From Serratia proteamaculans (GTDB taxonomy: Bacteria > Pseudomonadota > Gammaproteobacteria > Enterobacterales > Enterobacteriaceae): a stretch of DNA of 64,000 nt. Under the pieces are notes generated by a model. It saw nothing but the letters and a program-made list of their open reading frames with translations, had not been told where the DNA came from and ran no database searches. Position numbers and translations under genes: made by a program. Positions 37,452 through 49,600 of this stretch are shown here, piece by piece. The stretch spans positions 1,922,001 to 1,986,000 of the forward strand of contig NZ_SWDE01000001.1 in the NCBI RefSeq assembly GCF_013337185.1, read 5' to 3'. Each line of letters opens with the position of its first letter. The first letter of the stretch is position 1.

Positions 37452-38585
37452 TCAGTGGTGCATCAGCATGCCGATATATAGCTGCAAAGCATCCGTTAAC
37501 TGGTTGATTTTCAATCCGGTAATCGCCTCTATGCGCTGCAGGCGATAGCGCAGGGTATTGACGTGAATATGCAGCTCGGCGGCGGTCTGCGTCTGATCAC
37601 AATTCCGCGAAAAATAGTGCCGCAGGGTGCTGCGCAGTACGCCTTTTTCATCACTGGCCCCCAGGATCTGCCAGGGGCGTGAAAGCTCCTCCGCACGCCA
37701 GTCGTCACCCAAATCGCATAGCAAGGACGGCAGCGGATAATCTTGGTAGAACAGCGTCTTGTGGCGCAGTTTCAACCGCTGCGCCATCGACTGCGTGGCG
37801 CGGGCAGTCAGGTTTGAACGATGTAACCCCGCCTCACCGCTAAAGAAGCCACCGATAATCAAACGCAGGTTGAAACGCGACTGGAGCTGGCTTTGTAACT
37901 GCTGTGCCTGCTTGCGTTCCTGTTTCAAACTCCATTCCCCCTGCACCAGGCTGGCGGGCCGCAGCAGAACCATTTCGTTAAGTCCGGTGATGGCGAGCAG
38001 CGCTTCACGCTGGGTGTGTTCCAGCTCCGCCAACAGTTCACGCAACAAATTCGGCTGGGGATCCTGTAACTCCAGGATCCAGACGATACGCGGCAGTTGC
38101 AGATCCAGGCCCAGGTAGGCAGCCATCGCCTCCAGCGAGGCCGATGCCGGTTGCGGCTGCAGCAACTGATTCGCCAGTTCCTCGCGATAACGCTTTTCCC
38201 ACTGGTTTTGGCTGAGCAATGCTGCCTGCTCCACCATCAGCTCAGCCGCCATTTTCACCAGTTCGGCATAAGCACGTACCTGAGTGGGTTCGCCGGAGAT
38301 GCCGATCACCCCCACCTGCTGGCTGCGAAAGCTAAATGGCAGGTTAATACCTGGTTGTACACCTTTGAGATGTGCGGCGGTCACCGCGTCGATTTCCACC
38401 ACCCGGTTCTCGGTTAACGCCAGTACCGCGCCCTCGTGGCGCTGGAACAGGCGTGAGGGATTACCGGAGGCGATGATGACACCGTTGCTGTCCATAACGT
38501 TGACGGAATGATTGATGATGCCCATCGCCCGCTGCACTATCTGGCGCGCGGTGGATTCTGCCAGCAAATTGGTGGTTGTGAGCAT
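37452..38585 (-). CDS. cdaR: CdaR-type sugar-diacid/glycerate regulator
   Basis: 377 residues. The N-terminal half matches the sugar-diacid recognition domain: INHSVNVMDSNGVIIASGNP, GVQPGINLPFSF and GVIGISGEPTQVRAYAEL. The C-terminus is a PucR-type helix-turn-helix (TAAELHIHVNTLRYRLQRIEAITG). E. coli CdaR activates glucarate, galactarate and glycerate genes. Here it lies immediately upstream of the permease-glxK pair on the same strand, and is probably their activator. Confidence 0.9.
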   Translation of the reverse strand: MLTTTNLLAESTARQIVQRAMGIINHSVNVMDSNGVIIASGNPSRLFQRHEGAVLALTENRVVEIDAVTAAHLKGVQPGINLPFSFRSQQVGVIGISGEPTQVRAYAELVKMAAELMVEQAALLSQNQWEKRYREELANQLLQPQPASASLEAMAAYLGLDLQLPRIVWILELQDPQPNLLRELLAELEHTQREALLAITGLNEMVLLRPASLVQGEWSLKQERKQAQQLQSQLQSRFNLRLIIGGFFSGEAGLHRSNLTARATQSMAQRLKLRHKTLFYQDYPLPSLLCDLGDDWRAEELSRPWQILGASDEKGVLRSTLRHYFSRNCDQTQTAAELHIHVNTLRYRLQRIEAITGLKINQLTDALQLYIGMLMHH

Positions 38586-38696
38586 CAGGAGAGTCCCCGT
38601 GGGTTGTCATGGAGGCAGTTATACGTCATTTATCGCGGGTGATTAAAGCGCACTGGCTCAACAAGCCACGGCGATCACAGTTCGGTTGGAAAATAG

Positions 38697-38729
38697 CAAA
38701 AAAAAACGCCAGACCGATAAGGCCTGGCG
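38697..38729 (-). terminator. Terminator after adk
   Basis: On the minus strand a stem CGCCAG/CTGGCG (38724-38729 with 38707-38712) is followed by a run of T (A-run 38698-38706 on the plus strand), as expected for a rho-independent terminator. Confidence 0.85.
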
Positions 38730-38753
38730 CTATACACCGCAATGACAAACCGA

Positions 38754-39425
<672 letters not shown>

Positions 39426-39553
39426 TTATAAAATTGCGAAAACGCTCAACCATACCATTTCAGGGGGGGCTGGCTCAAGGTACGCGAGGAAATCGATTGC
39501 GGAGCGGAAAAGGCAAGAAAGAGGATAAAACGCTGAAAATCAGTGAGAAAAGC

Positions 39554-39588
39554 AAAAAAAAACGCCTCCAACCTTTAGGTCAGAGGCG
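39554..39588 (-). terminator. Terminator after htpG
   Basis: On the minus strand CGCCTC/GAGGCG (39583-39588 with 39563-39568) with a longer imperfect stem is followed by nine T residues (A-run 39554-39562 on the plus strand). Confidence 0.88.
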
Positions 39589-39601
39589 TATAAAGTGACA
39601 A

Positions 39602-41473
39602 TTATGCGGACAACAGCTTATTCATGCGGCGGATAAACTGATTTGGGTCTTCCAGCGTGCCACGTTCGGCCAGCAACGCCTGATCCAATAACAGGTCAAT
39701 CCATTCGGCGAATTGTTCGTTATCGCCCACATCGGATGCGCGTTTGACCAGCGCATGCTCCGGGTTCAGTTCGAAAATGTATTTCACGGCCGGCGCTTCC
39801 TGGCCCGCAGCGGCAAACAGTTTTGCCATCTGGGTGCTCATTTCATCGGCGTCGGTGATGACGATGGCCGGCGTGTCGGTCAGGCGGTGCGTCAGACGCA
39901 CATCCTTCACACGGTCGCCCAGCAGGGTCTTCACGCGGTCAACAAACGGCTCCAGCTGCTTCTCGGCGGCCTTTTGCTCTTCGGTTTCATCCGCCAGCTT
40001 GTCCAGCGCGTCGTCTGCCTTGCTGACCGACTGGAACGGCTTGCCGTCAAACTCGGTCAGGTAGCTCATCATCCATTCATCGATGCGGTCAGAAAGCAGC
40101 AGCACTTCGATGCCTTTCTTACGGAACAGCTCCAGGTGCGGGCTGCTCTTGGCGGCGGCATAGCTGTCGGCAGTGATGTAATAAATCTTCTCCTGCCCTT
40201 CGGCCATGCGGCCAACGTACTCTTCCAGCGAAACGGTCTGCGCCGAGCTGTCACTCTGGGTAGAAGCGAAACGCAGCAGCTTGGCGATGGTTTCTTTGTT
40301 GTTCGCGTCTTCCGCCGGGCCTTCTTTCAACACCAGACCGAACTGCTGCCAGAACTTCTGGTAGCCTTCCGCGTCGTCTTTGGCCAGTTTTTCCAGCATC
40401 TGCAGCACACGCTTGGTCAGCGCGCCGCGCAGGTTTTGCGTCACACGGCTGTCTTGCAGAATTTCACGCGAGACGTTCAGCGGCAGATCGTTGGAATCTA
40501 TCAGACCACGCACGAAACGCAGGTAGTTCGGCATGAACTGCTCAGCGTCGTCCATGATGAATACGCGCTGTACGTACAGTTTCAGACCGTGTTTGTGATC
40601 GCGGTTCCACATGTCCCACGGGGCCTGGGCCGGGATATACAGCAGGCTGGTGTATTCCTGCTTGCCTTCCACCCGGTTGTGGCTCCAGCTCAGCGGATCG
40701 GTAAAGTCGTGAGCGATGTGCTTGTAGAACTCTTTGTATTCTTCGTCGGTGACGTCGGCCTTGCTGCGGGTCCACAGGGCCTGCGCCTTGTTGATTTTTT
40801 CCCAGGTAACAGTGCCGTCTTCTTCGTTTTTGGTTTCAATCTCAACCGGCAGTGCGATGTGGTCGGAGTATTTGCCGATCACCGAACGCAGACGCCAGGC
40901 GTCGAGATATTCATCTTCGCCTTCGCGCAGATGCAGAGTGATTTCGGTACCGCGATCTTCTTTGCTGACGTCGGCAATAGTGTAATCGCCCTCACCGACA
41001 GACTCCCAGAACACGCCCTGATCGGCGGCTGCACCGGCAGCTCGGGTACGCACGGTGACTTTATCTGCCACGATAAACGCGGAGTAGAAGCCCACGCCGA
41101 ACTGGCCGATCAGTTGGCTGTCTTTGGCCTGATCGGAGCCGATAGATTCGAGGAAGGCTTTAGTCCCTGATTTTGCGATGGTCCCGAGGTTTTCAATCAC
41201 TTCTTCGCGGCTCATGCCAATGCCGTTGTCGGCAATGGTCAGCGTACGCTGGTCTTTATCGAAGGAAAGACGCACACGCAGCTCGCCGTCGCCTTCATAC
41301 AGCTCAGGGGCGGACAGCGCGCGGAAACGCAGCTTGTCGGCGGCGTCCGAGGCGTTGGATATCAGCTCGCGCAGGAAAATTTCTTTATTGGAGTACAGCG
41401 AATGAATCATCAAATGAAGCAGTTGTTTTACTTCAGACTGGAAACCACGGGTTTCTTGACCTTTCATACTCAT
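39602..41473 (-). CDS. htpG: Chaperone HtpG (Hsp90)
   Basis: 623 residues. The ATG at 41473 has GAGG 6 bp upstream and is preferred over the one two codons later that matches the E. coli start. The N-terminal GHKL ATPase has [29 protein letters not shown] and [11 protein letters not shown]. The middle domain includes [11 protein letters not shown] with the catalytic arginine. The C-terminal dimerisation domain lacks the eukaryotic MEEVD tail. A sigma32-type promoter precedes it. Confidence 0.98.
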   Translation of the reverse strand: MSMKGQETRGFQSEVKQLLHLMIHSLYSNKEIFLRELISNASDAADKLRFRALSAPELYEGDGELRVRLSFDKDQRTLTIADNGIGMSREEVIENLGTIAKSGTKAFLESIGSDQAKDSQLIGQFGVGFYSAFIVADKVTVRTRAAGAAADQGVFWESVGEGDYTIADVSKEDRGTEITLHLREGEDEYLDAWRLRSVIGKYSDHIALPVEIETKNEEDGTVTWEKINKAQALWTRSKADVTDEEYKEFYKHIAHDFTDPLSWSHNRVEGKQEYTSLLYIPAQAPWDMWNRDHKHGLKLYVQRVFIMDDAEQFMPNYLRFVRGLIDSNDLPLNVSREILQDSRVTQNLRGALTKRVLQMLEKLAKDDAEGYQKFWQQFGLVLKEGPAEDANNKETIAKLLRFASTQSDSSAQTVSLEEYVGRMAEGQEKIYYITADSYAAAKSSPHLELFRKKGIEVLLLSDRIDEWMMSYLTEFDGKPFQSVSKADDALDKLADETEEQKAAEKQLEPFVDRVKTLLGDRVKDVRLTHRLTDTPAIVITDADEMSTQMAKLFAAAGQEAPAVKYIFELNPEHALVKRASDVGDNEQFAEWIDLLLDQALLAERGTLEDPNQFIRRMNKLLSA

Positions 41474-41518
41474 TGATTACCTCAAAGATATAGCTACCAA
41501 AATCGGACAATGAGGATC

Positions 41519-41547
41519 AAGTGGGGGTCAGGGCATTGTTTTTCAAG
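41519..41547 (-). promoter_or_regulatory. Sigma32-type heat-shock promoter of htpG
   Basis: On the minus strand CTTGAAA (41541-41547) is followed after 14 bp by CCCCACTT (41519-41526), close to the heat-shock sigma factor consensus CTTGAAA-N11-16-CCCCATNT. It lies about 46 bp upstream of the htpG start. Confidence 0.85.
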
Positions 41548-41602
41548 CGACTGGGGGGAATTTTTTTGGAAAGTAACGGGGCCGCGATGGCCCCGCCAAG
41601 CA

Positions 41603-42207
41603 TCAGAATTTGATAACGTGGCGACCGGCCAGGGAATGCGACAGCGTGGTGCCATCGACCATCTCCAGCTCACCACCCACCGGCACGCCGTGGGCAATGC
41701 GGCTGGCCACTACGCCATACTGACCACACATCTCGGCGATGTAGTTGGCGGTTGCGTCACCTTCTACCGTCGGGTTGGTCGCCAGGATCACTTCAGTGAC
41801 GCTTTCTTTTTCCAGCCGTTGCTCCAGCCGATCCAGACCGATATCACCTGGGCCAATGCCATCCATCGGCGACAGGTGGCCCATCAACACAAAGTAGCGC
41901 CCGGCGAACTGGCCGGTCTGCTCGATGGCGTGAATATCAGCCGGGCTTTCCACCACGCAGATCTGGCCGTTTTGTTGACGACGCGGATTAGCGCAGATGG
42001 TGCAGATATCCTGCTCGGTGAAGGTGCGGCAATCGGCACAGTGACCGATTTCCGACATGGCGCGGGTCAGCGCCTGCGCCAAACGCATGCCACCGCTGCG
42101 ATCGCGCTGCAACAGTTGGAATGCCATGCGCTGCGCCGACTTCGGGCCAACGCCCGGCAGGCAACGCAACGCCTCCATCAGTGTTTCAAGGAGCGGGCTG
42201 GTTTGCA

Positions 42208-42208
<1 letters not shown>
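41603..42208 (-). CDS. recR: Recombination mediator RecR
   Basis: 201 residues, as in E. coli. N-terminal helix-hairpin-helix ([14 protein letters not shown]), a C4 zinc finger ([17 protein letters not shown]), a Toprim domain ([16 protein letters not shown]) and a C-terminal Walker-like segment. With RecO it loads RecA at gaps. Starts in a TGATG overlap with ybaB, forming the conserved dnaX-ybaB-recR unit. Confidence 0.97.
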
Positions 42209-42552
<344 letters not shown>

Positions 42553-42578
42553 CTAGGGCCGCGCACTTTACGCAGCGT

Positions 42579-44531
42579 TTAAATGGGGCGAATACTCTCT
42601 TCATCCAGGTCCGCGTCGAAGAAACGGCGCAGGGTCTGGATATGGGTATCCGCAACGATCGACTGGCGCGCCTGCGCCAGTTTTTCTTCGTAAATGGCTT
42701 GTCGCCACTCCAGCGGAGTCCGCTCCGCCGGATTATCGTCTTCCACCACGGTCAACTCAACCGGGCTACCGTACAGCTCGCTGAGCGCATCGGTCAGGAC
42801 CTTCTGCGCCGAAGGCGAATTCAGATGGCGCTGCGACGACCGCAGGTGAAGACAAATCTTACCGGGTTCCAACTGTTGTTTAACCGCGTTTAATGCCAGT
42901 TGCTGCACCAGTTTTGGAATTTTAAGCTTATCGATTTCCGCCGCCCAGGCATCGCGTTCCAGCGATTCAACCACCAGCTTGGCCGACAGCTCGGGCGTTT
43001 TCTCATGTTCGAGCGCGGTGCGCAACGCTTTCGGCGTAGCCAGCGGCTCCGGTTCGGCCTCCGGCTCGGTCAGTGCGCGCCAGCGGTAAGCCTCCGGCTT
43101 GGCTGGTTTTTCCTGCACGAGCTTTTCCGCCTGGCGCTGCTGGCTGCGCTCAGTCACGGAAGCCAACCGCTCCAGTGCTGAGTTCGCCGGCCGCGCTTTT
43201 CCAGGCGCCGCCGGTTCACTCTTTTTTGTTGTGGATGCTCCCTGCTGCCTCAGCAGTTGGGTACGCGCCTTTAATAATTGCGCGGTGGCATCCGGTAAAT
43301 TCGCTTGCTGATTGTTCTGTGGCGCAACCTGCCCTAACGGCGGCGGTGCGTCCTGAAATTGTGGCGGCTGAGCCACCTGAGCCTGTGGCTGCGCCATCTG
43401 CACTGGTGCGGTTTGCACCATGGCTACCGGCTCCGGGATCACCGCTTTCGGGTGAAACGCCAGCGCGCGCAGCAGGGTCATTTCAACCCCCATGCGACGA
43501 TCCGGCGCAAAGGCCAGCTCTTTGCGGCCAACCAACAGCGTCTGGTAATAGAGTTGTACGTCAGTCGGCGGCAAGGTACGCGCCAGCTCACGCAGCCGCT
43601 GTTCAATAGCGGCGTAATGATTATCCAACACCGACGGCAGCAACTGCACCATCGCAATACGGTGCAGCAACGCCAGCGTCTCGATCAGCAGATTTTCCCA
43701 ATCGACACCGCGCGAAGCAGCCTGCGCGACCTGCGCCATCACCTTTTCGCCATCGGCACTGACCAGCGCTTCGAGGATTGCCAGCGGTTGTTCATCGTCA
43801 AGCGTACCGAGCATTTGGCTGACGGTAGCAGTGGTCACCTGCCCCTGGCCCATGGCAATCGCCTGGTCAGTGAGGCTCAGTGCATCACGCATGCTGCCAT
43901 CGGCGGCACGCGCCAATAGCTGCAACGCACGCTGATCGCTGGTGATCTGTTCTGCCTGCAGCACCGTTTCCAACTGACTGCGGATCTGATCGACGTCCAG
44001 CGCCTTCAGATGAAATTGCAGACAGCGGGACAGAATGGTTACCGGCAACTTTTGCGGATCGGTAGTTGCCAACAGGAATTTGACGTGCGAAGGCGGCTCT
44101 TCCAGCGTTTTCAACAGCGCATTGAAGCTGTGGCGCGAGAGCATGTGCACTTCGTCAATCAGGTAAACCTTGAAGCGGCCGCGGGCGGGGGCGTACTGGA
44201 CGTTATCCAGCAAATCGCGGGTATCTTCCACCTTGGTTCTGGACGCGGCGTCAATCTCGATAAGATCGACAAAACGCCCCTGCTCAATCTCGCGGCAGTT
44301 ATCGCATTGACCGCACGGCGTGGCGGTGATGCCGGTTTCACAGTTCAGGCCTTTGGCCAGCAGGCGCGCAATGGTGGTTTTACCCACGCCGCGCGTACCC
44401 GAGAACAGATAGGCGTGATGGATCCGCCCCAGCGAGAGGCCGTTAGCCAGTGCCGTCAGGACGTGTTCCTGTCCGACAACATCTGCAAACGTTTGAGGGC
44501 GCCACTTACGGGCTAGAACCTGATAGCTCAT
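42579..44531 (-). CDS. dnaX: DNA polymerase III subunits tau and gamma
   Basis: 650-residue tau. Walker A GTRGVGKTT (45-53), zinc ligands C64, C73, C76 and C79, and the DEVHM and SRC motifs define the clamp-loader AAA+ ATPase. A variable Gln/Pro linker (about 375-430) precedes the tau-specific DnaB- and alpha-binding C-terminus. A -1 frameshift signal at codons 436-437 yields a gamma form of 438 residues. First gene of dnaX-ybaB-recR, downstream of apt. Confidence 0.97.
   Translation of the reverse strand: MSYQVLARKWRPQTFADVVGQEHVLTALANGLSLGRIHHAYLFSGTRGVGKTTIARLLAKGLNCETGITATPCGQCDNCREIEQGRFVDLIEIDAASRTKVEDTRDLLDNVQYAPARGRFKVYLIDEVHMLSRHSFNALLKTLEEPPSHVKFLLATTDPQKLPVTILSRCLQFHLKALDVDQIRSQLETVLQAEQITSDQRALQLLARAADGSMRDALSLTDQAIAMGQGQVTTATVSQMLGTLDDEQPLAILEALVSADGEKVMAQVAQAASRGVDWENLLIETLALLHRIAMVQLLPSVLDNHYAAIEQRLRELARTLPPTDVQLYYQTLLVGRKELAFAPDRRMGVEMTLLRALAFHPKAVIPEPVAMVQTAPVQMAQPQAQVAQPPQFQDAPPPLGQVAPQNNQQANLPDATAQLLKARTQLLRQQGASTTKKSEPAAPGKARPANSALERLASVTERSQQRQAEKLVQEKPAKPEAYRWRALTEPEAEPEPLATPKALRTALEHEKTPELSAKLVVESLERDAWAAEIDKLKIPKLVQQLALNAVKQQLEPGKICLHLRSSQRHLNSPSAQKVLTDALSELYGSPVELTVVEDDNPAERTPLEWRQAIYEEKLAQARQSIVADTHIQTLRRFFDADLDEESIRPI
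43216..43260 (-). promoter_or_regulatory. Programmed -1 frameshift signal in dnaX
   Basis: On the minus strand the slippery heptamer A-AAA-AAG (43227-43221) is preceded, 10 bases upstream, by a GGGAG Shine-Dalgarno-like stimulator. It is followed by a GC-rich stem-loop (CCGGC...GCCGG, about 43215-43187). After slippage the next codons are GAG-TGA (43221-43216), so gamma ends one residue later. All three elements known from E. coli are retained. Confidence 0.93.
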
Positions 44532-44614
44532 TAATACCGGAAAAGTCGAGTAATCTGGAGGGTCATGCTAACACAGCCCCGCGGCGATCCGCGAGGCCGT
44601 TGTGGTAATGCAGA

Positions 44615-45166
44615 TCAGTGGCCGGAGAAGTTGACCAGGCTGTAGCATTCAATACCCAGGGTGTTTAAACGCGCTTCACCGCCGAGATCCGGCAGATTGA
44701 TAATGAAGGCGGCGTCTGTCACTTCACCACCCAGACGGCGGATCAGTTTTGCGGTGGCTTCGATGGTGCCGCCAGTGGCCAGCAGATCGTCCACCACCAG
44801 CACTTTATCACCGGCGCTGATAGCATCGGTGTGGATTTCCAACTTGTCGGTGCCGTATTCCAGCTCATAGCTTTCGCTGAGGGTGGCACGCGGCAGTTTG
44901 CCCGGTTTGCGCACCGGTACAAAACCCACGCCCAGCGCCAACGCAACCGGGGCGCCAAACAGGAAGCCGCGCGCTTCGGTGCCAACCACTTTGGTGACGC
45001 CCGCTTCGCGGAAACGCTCAACCAGCAATTCGATGCTGGCAGCGTAGGCCAGCGGGTTTTCCAGCAGGCTGGTGACGTCGCGGAACAGTATGCCCGGCTT
45101 AGGGTAATCCGGAATGGTTTTGATACTGTCTTTAATAAACTGAAGCTGCTGCGCAGTAGCGGTCAT
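44615..45166 (-). CDS. apt: Adenine phosphoribosyltransferase
   Basis: Converts adenine and PRPP to AMP. 183 residues from the ATG at 45166, the E. coli length; the frame extends to 45265 without conservation. Blocks: [39 protein letters not shown], and the PRPP loop [16 protein letters not shown]. It lies upstream of dnaX on the same strand, as in E. coli, and complements adenine deaminase and gsk in purine salvage. Confidence 0.97.
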   Translation of the reverse strand: MTATAQQLQFIKDSIKTIPDYPKPGILFRDVTSLLENPLAYAASIELLVERFREAGVTKVVGTEARGFLFGAPVALALGVGFVPVRKPGKLPRATLSESYELEYGTDKLEIHTDAISAGDKVLVVDDLLATGGTIEATAKLIRRLGGEVTDAAFIINLPDLGGEARLNTLGIECYSLVNFSGH

Positions 45167-45279
45167 AATTGTTGCCTGATAAAACTGCCTGATGACTTGC
45201 GCGCAGGTCATCTTAACCCGCACACGAAAACGCTCAAATTTATGCAAACTGGCGGACAAATGCAACCTGCGGTGTACGA

Positions 45280-45660
45280 TCAGCGCTGTTTTTGTTGCGG
45301 CAGGTCAACAACCGGCAGCCGCAACATAAAGATCAGCAAAATGACCAGCATCACTAACAGTAAACCGCGCACCCACCAAAGCTTCACCAACCACAGCGAA
45401 ACCGCAAACGTCAGCACAATCATCAATACCGCCTTCCATTTGGCCCCTGGCGGCAAGGCACGGTGCTGTTGCCAGTGGCGCAGATAGGGGCCAAACCATG
45501 AACGGTACAGCAACCAGGCATGAAATCGCGGCGACGAACGGGCAAAGCACCAGGCGGCCAACAGCAGAAAGGGCGTGGTGGGCAGCAGCGGCAATACCAC
45601 GCCCAGCGTCGCCAGCAACACCGCCAGCCAACCGAGGATTATCAATAACCAACGCGTCAT
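45280..45660 (-). CDS. ybaN: DUF454 inner membrane protein YbaN
   Basis: 126 residues with hydrophobic segments at about 4-38 ([23 protein letters not shown], the family hallmark) and two close helices near 75-115. Function is not known. It sits between apt and divergent priC, as in E. coli. Confidence 0.93.
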   Translation of the reverse strand: MTRWLLIILGWLAVLLATLGVVLPLLPTTPFLLLAAWCFARSSPRFHAWLLYRSWFGPYLRHWQQHRALPPGAKWKAVLMIVLTFAVSLWLVKLWWVRGLLLVMLVILLIFMLRLPVVDLPQQKQR

Positions 45661-45810
45661 GGGGGTCCTTGTCCATCAATCTGTCTGACGTTACTTTATC
45701 ACCGGCGTCACCTGCGCCACCAGCCGCAACGGCCGGAATATACGCGCGGCGCTTGTTTCGCGGCGTGATCGCGGGCAAGCTGAGCCCACTATCATCGTCA
45801 TGGAGCCAAC

Positions 45811-46347
45811 GTGAGCACTCAGCGTCTCTTACAAGTGTTAGAACAACAGATCACCGTGTTAGCCGGCGAAATCACGCCGCAAGGTGACGCGCCGATCCCT
45901 CAGGCACGCTTTGACGCTGCGTTATTTTCCAACCGCGGCACCCGGCTGCGCGATTACCTGACCGAAGTGCAAAAGAACTTCGCCCAGTTGCAAACCGCCG
46001 CCAACGACAGCCGCACCACCCAGGTGGCCTTTCTGGCCGAGAGACTGGTGGCGCAGATCACCGCCCTGCAGCGCGAATTGGCCACCCAGGCACTGCGCCG
46101 GAAAAATCAGCCCAAGGAAGTCGTGGCGGCCGATTTGTACCATAAGCTGGCTGAACATCAGGATTATGAGCGTCGGATCATTGCGATGATCCAGGATCGG
46201 GAAAGCCTGCTGGGCAGACAGACCACGCTGGCGGCACAGCAAAAATTGCAGCATGAGCTGGCGGCGCTGGAAGGCCGGTTAATGCGTTGCCGTCAGGCGC
46301 TGGCACGGATTGAGCGCAGTATCGAACGTAAAGAAAACGGTTTTTGA
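45811..46347 (+). CDS. priC: Primosomal replication protein N'' (PriC)
   Basis: 178 residues starting at a GTG with GGAG 6 bp upstream. All-helical protein with [18 protein letters not shown] and a basic C-terminal half. PriC restarts stalled replication forks by loading DnaB onto SSB-coated DNA. Divergent from ybaN and followed by rsmS, as in E. coli. Confidence 0.93.
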   Translation: MSTQRLLQVLEQQITVLAGEITPQGDAPIPQARFDAALFSNRGTRLRDYLTEVQKNFAQLQTAANDSRTTQVAFLAERLVAQITALQRELATQALRRKNQPKEVVAADLYHKLAEHQDYERRIIAMIQDRESLLGRQTTLAAQQKLQHELAALEGRLMRCRQALARIERSIERKENGF

Positions 46348-46453
46348 AGATTTATCACAATATTTTAATGTTTATTCCCCGCCGCGGACCTTGTTCACTA
46401 TACTCAGCCGAAGCGAATCATCACTCATTCATCTCAATTTAAACGTGGGTTTT

Positions 46454-46633
46454 ATGTCTCTGGAAAATGCCTCAGCAGAATTGCAACTGGCGGTAGATCT
46501 GATTTACCTGCTGGAATGTAATGAGATCGATCCGGCCACCGCGCTGGCGGCGCTGGATATTGTCAAACGGGACTATCAGGAAAAGTTGCAGCGCAACGGT
46601 GTCACCTCCCCTTACCTGCCTGTCGGCCAGTAA
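46454..46633 (+). CDS. rsmS: Small protein RsmS (YbaM)
   Basis: 59 residues from the ATG at 46454: [20 protein letters not shown] and [13 protein letters not shown] match the E. coli YbaM pattern. The longer in-frame reading from 46310 overlaps priC and is rejected. In plant-pathogenic relatives RsmS affects secondary metabolite regulation; its mechanism is unclear to me. Confidence 0.9.
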   Translation: MSLENASAELQLAVDLIYLLECNEIDPATALAALDIVKRDYQEKLQRNGVTSPYLPVGQ

Positions 46634-46672
46634 AAAGGGTTTAGGTTGCGCTGAACCCTGCTTCTCATTCCA

Positions 46673-49600
46673 TTAGCCTGCCGGCGTACCGCCTTCATCC
46701 GGCGATAATGTCCGTTTCACTTCCTGCACCTCGTTGCCCTGCTGATTGTGCAAATACACCTCAAGCTGGTTGAAGGCGATATTGATATCGTTCTCACGGC
46801 ACAGGCGTTCGATCGAGCGGTTCAGTTCGTCAACGGTGTAGCTGCGGTCACGCAACTCACGCACGTAAAGGCGCAGTTCGTGATCCAGCGTGCTGGCGCC
46901 GAAATTAAGGAAGAATACCTGCGGTTCGGGATCGGTCATCACCCGCGGGTTATCCCGCGCCGCCTGCAACAGCACCGCTTTCACCTTGTCCAGATCGGAC
47001 CCGTAGGCTACGCCAACCTTGATCAATACGCGGGTGATGGTGTCTGACAGCGACCAGTTGATCAACCGCTCGGTGACAAACGCCTTGTTCGGGATGATCA
47101 CTTCTTTGCGGTCAAAGTCGGTGATGGTGGTGGCACGAATGCGAATTTTGCTGACCGAGCCTGAGAAACTGCCGATAGTAATGGTATCGCCGATACGGAT
47201 CGGCCGTTCAAACAGGATAATCAGACCGGAGACAAAGTTGGCGAAAATCTCCTGCAAACCGAAGCCCAGCCCGACGGTCAAACCGGCCGCCAGCCACTGC
47301 AGCTTATCCCAGGATACGCCCAGCGATCCTAGTGCGGTCACTGCGCCCACGGTGGTGATCAGATAGGTCAGTATGGTGGTGACGGCGTAAGAGGTGCCTT
47401 GCCGCAGCTGCAGCCGCGACAACACCACCACTTCCAGTAAACCCGGCAGGTTGCGCGTCATGACGTAGGCGACGATAACCGCCGCTATTGCTACCATCAT
47501 ATTGCCCAGCGTTACCGCCTGCGCCACGCTGCTGCCGGCAACGGTGGCGGTGTAATGCCATAGCGTGATGCTGTCCAGATACGAGATCACCGTCACCAGA
47601 TCGGACCAAATGGCATAAAAGGCGCTGGCGAAGATAATAAACAGCGCCATGGTGGTCAGACGCAGCGACTGCTGGTTGATTTGATCGAGTGCCAAAGGAG
47701 GTTCCTCAACCGGCTCCAGCCCTTCGGCCCCCTCTTTCTCTTTCGTCAGGCTTTGGCGACGGGCCAGCGCACGGCGATAGGCCAGGCGGCGCGCCGCGAC
47801 GCTCAAGCCACGGATCGCGGTCAGATAAACAATATTCCACAGGAAAAACAGGTACAGGCTGTCGATCCAGCGGCCGGCCAACCGCAGCGTGGTGTAGAAG
47901 TAACCGGCAAACATCAGCCCAAGCAGGATCAGCGGCGTGGCGGCAATGGCGGTCACAATCACCAGCCGCACCGCGTGCGAACCTTTCTCTCGCCAACTGT
48001 CGCGACACATCGGGAACACCAGCACGGTCAGCAGTGCCAACGTCAGCATCACCACCACCTGGCCGATCACGTCTTCCACCAGCCGCAGCGGCGCTTTCTC
48101 ACCCAGCACCGACCAGAAGATCAACGGCAGCAGCGCCAGGCCCAGGCGCACCGTCTGACGGCGGTAATGCGCACAAAGCTCAGGAGCAAAATTGAAGTGC
48201 CGCTCACAAACGCCGCCCACAGCCAGCATGCGGTAGGTGAAGCCGAAAATCAGCCAGAATAGCGCCAACTGCTGCGACAGCGCCCAGATGAAATCACTGA
48301 GGCCAATTTCGGCTCGATCCCCCCAGAACCCCGCCCCCAACAACAGCGCCGAGCCGGGAACGACCTTCAGCAAGGTCAGTAAGATGGCTTTTGGCGTGTG
48401 CAATTGACCATCGCGCTTTAACTGCCCGACATCATTGGCCAACCGTTGCAAATGGCTGTCGATCAGCTTGTAGCGCCAGCGTAACAGGCCGAGCAGCAGC
48501 AACAGCGGGATCAGCACCACCAGTGAATTCAAACCGCCCTGCACCACTTTGCCCAGGTCTAATTTGAAATCGAGGGTGGCAAGCTGGTCTTTGACCGCCC
48601 CCGGCAGAGCTTTCAACCACGCCAAATCGACCGGTTTGTTACTGTTAACCCAAAAAATCTGCTGGGTCAGCGTATCCCGCAGTGAGCTGTTAACGCTGGT
48701 CAACTGCTGTTGGTTGATCTGCAGATTGATCGACTGCGCCAACTGATTGCTGAGCTGTTTGTTCAACTGATCCAGCAGCTCACGCCGCATATCGACGATT
48801 TCATTTAGAGCGTCCAGTACGTCTGCACTGGCTTTTTCTTTACTGTCGGCAACCAGCTTGTTGATGTAATCGTCGCCTTTGAACAGGTCGTCGCGCTGCT
48901 GGTTGATATCAAACTGTTCCAGACGCAGATCGGCGATGCGCGTGCCCATGTCCGCCACCAGCGTGCCCTGCGGCAGGCTCTGCTGCTGTTGATACAAAAT
49001 GCGCGACAGCACCAGACTGCCCTTCAACACCTGGATCTGTTCCTTCAGATTGCGCTCCGCCTGCAGGCCGCGATCGAGCCAGTTCTTCACCCGAATATTC
49101 TGCTGGAACAATATATTGCTTTCTTCGGTGGCGGCTATCAGCCGTTGGCTGAGCTGGCGGTTGACGTTTAGCTCCTTGCTGACCAACTGATCGTGCTGAA
49201 TGTCCGTGGCGTCTTCCGGGTTCTGCGCCTCTTTGGCGGTTTTTTCCGACAGCGTCAGGCGTTTGCTGTTGACCACTTCTTGCAGCAACTGCACGCTGTG
49301 ATCCAGCGCATCTATATGCCCGGTGGTGTAATCGCGCTGTTTCTGTAGCAGATCCTGCAGGGTGGTATTGGCTTCCAGGCTTTTGCGTTGCAGATCAATT
49401 TGCGCATTGAGCAACGTCTGTTCGGTTGCCAGCATCACTAACTGGCTGTCGCGCAGTGAGTTTTGGCCCGGCGTCTGATCGTTGATCTGGTTTCGGATCT
49501 CCTGCAGGCGCTGCGAAGCGGTATACATGCTGCTCTGCACCCGCTCCGGCTGGGTCTGCAGTGAAACCAGTTGGCTGTTATAGGTCGACAGGTTTTCCTG

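Noticed and set aside
39713-41170. 485-residue plus-strand frame inside htpG
   Set aside because: Antisense shadow of a gene with strong family identity; no ribosome-binding site or recognisable domain.
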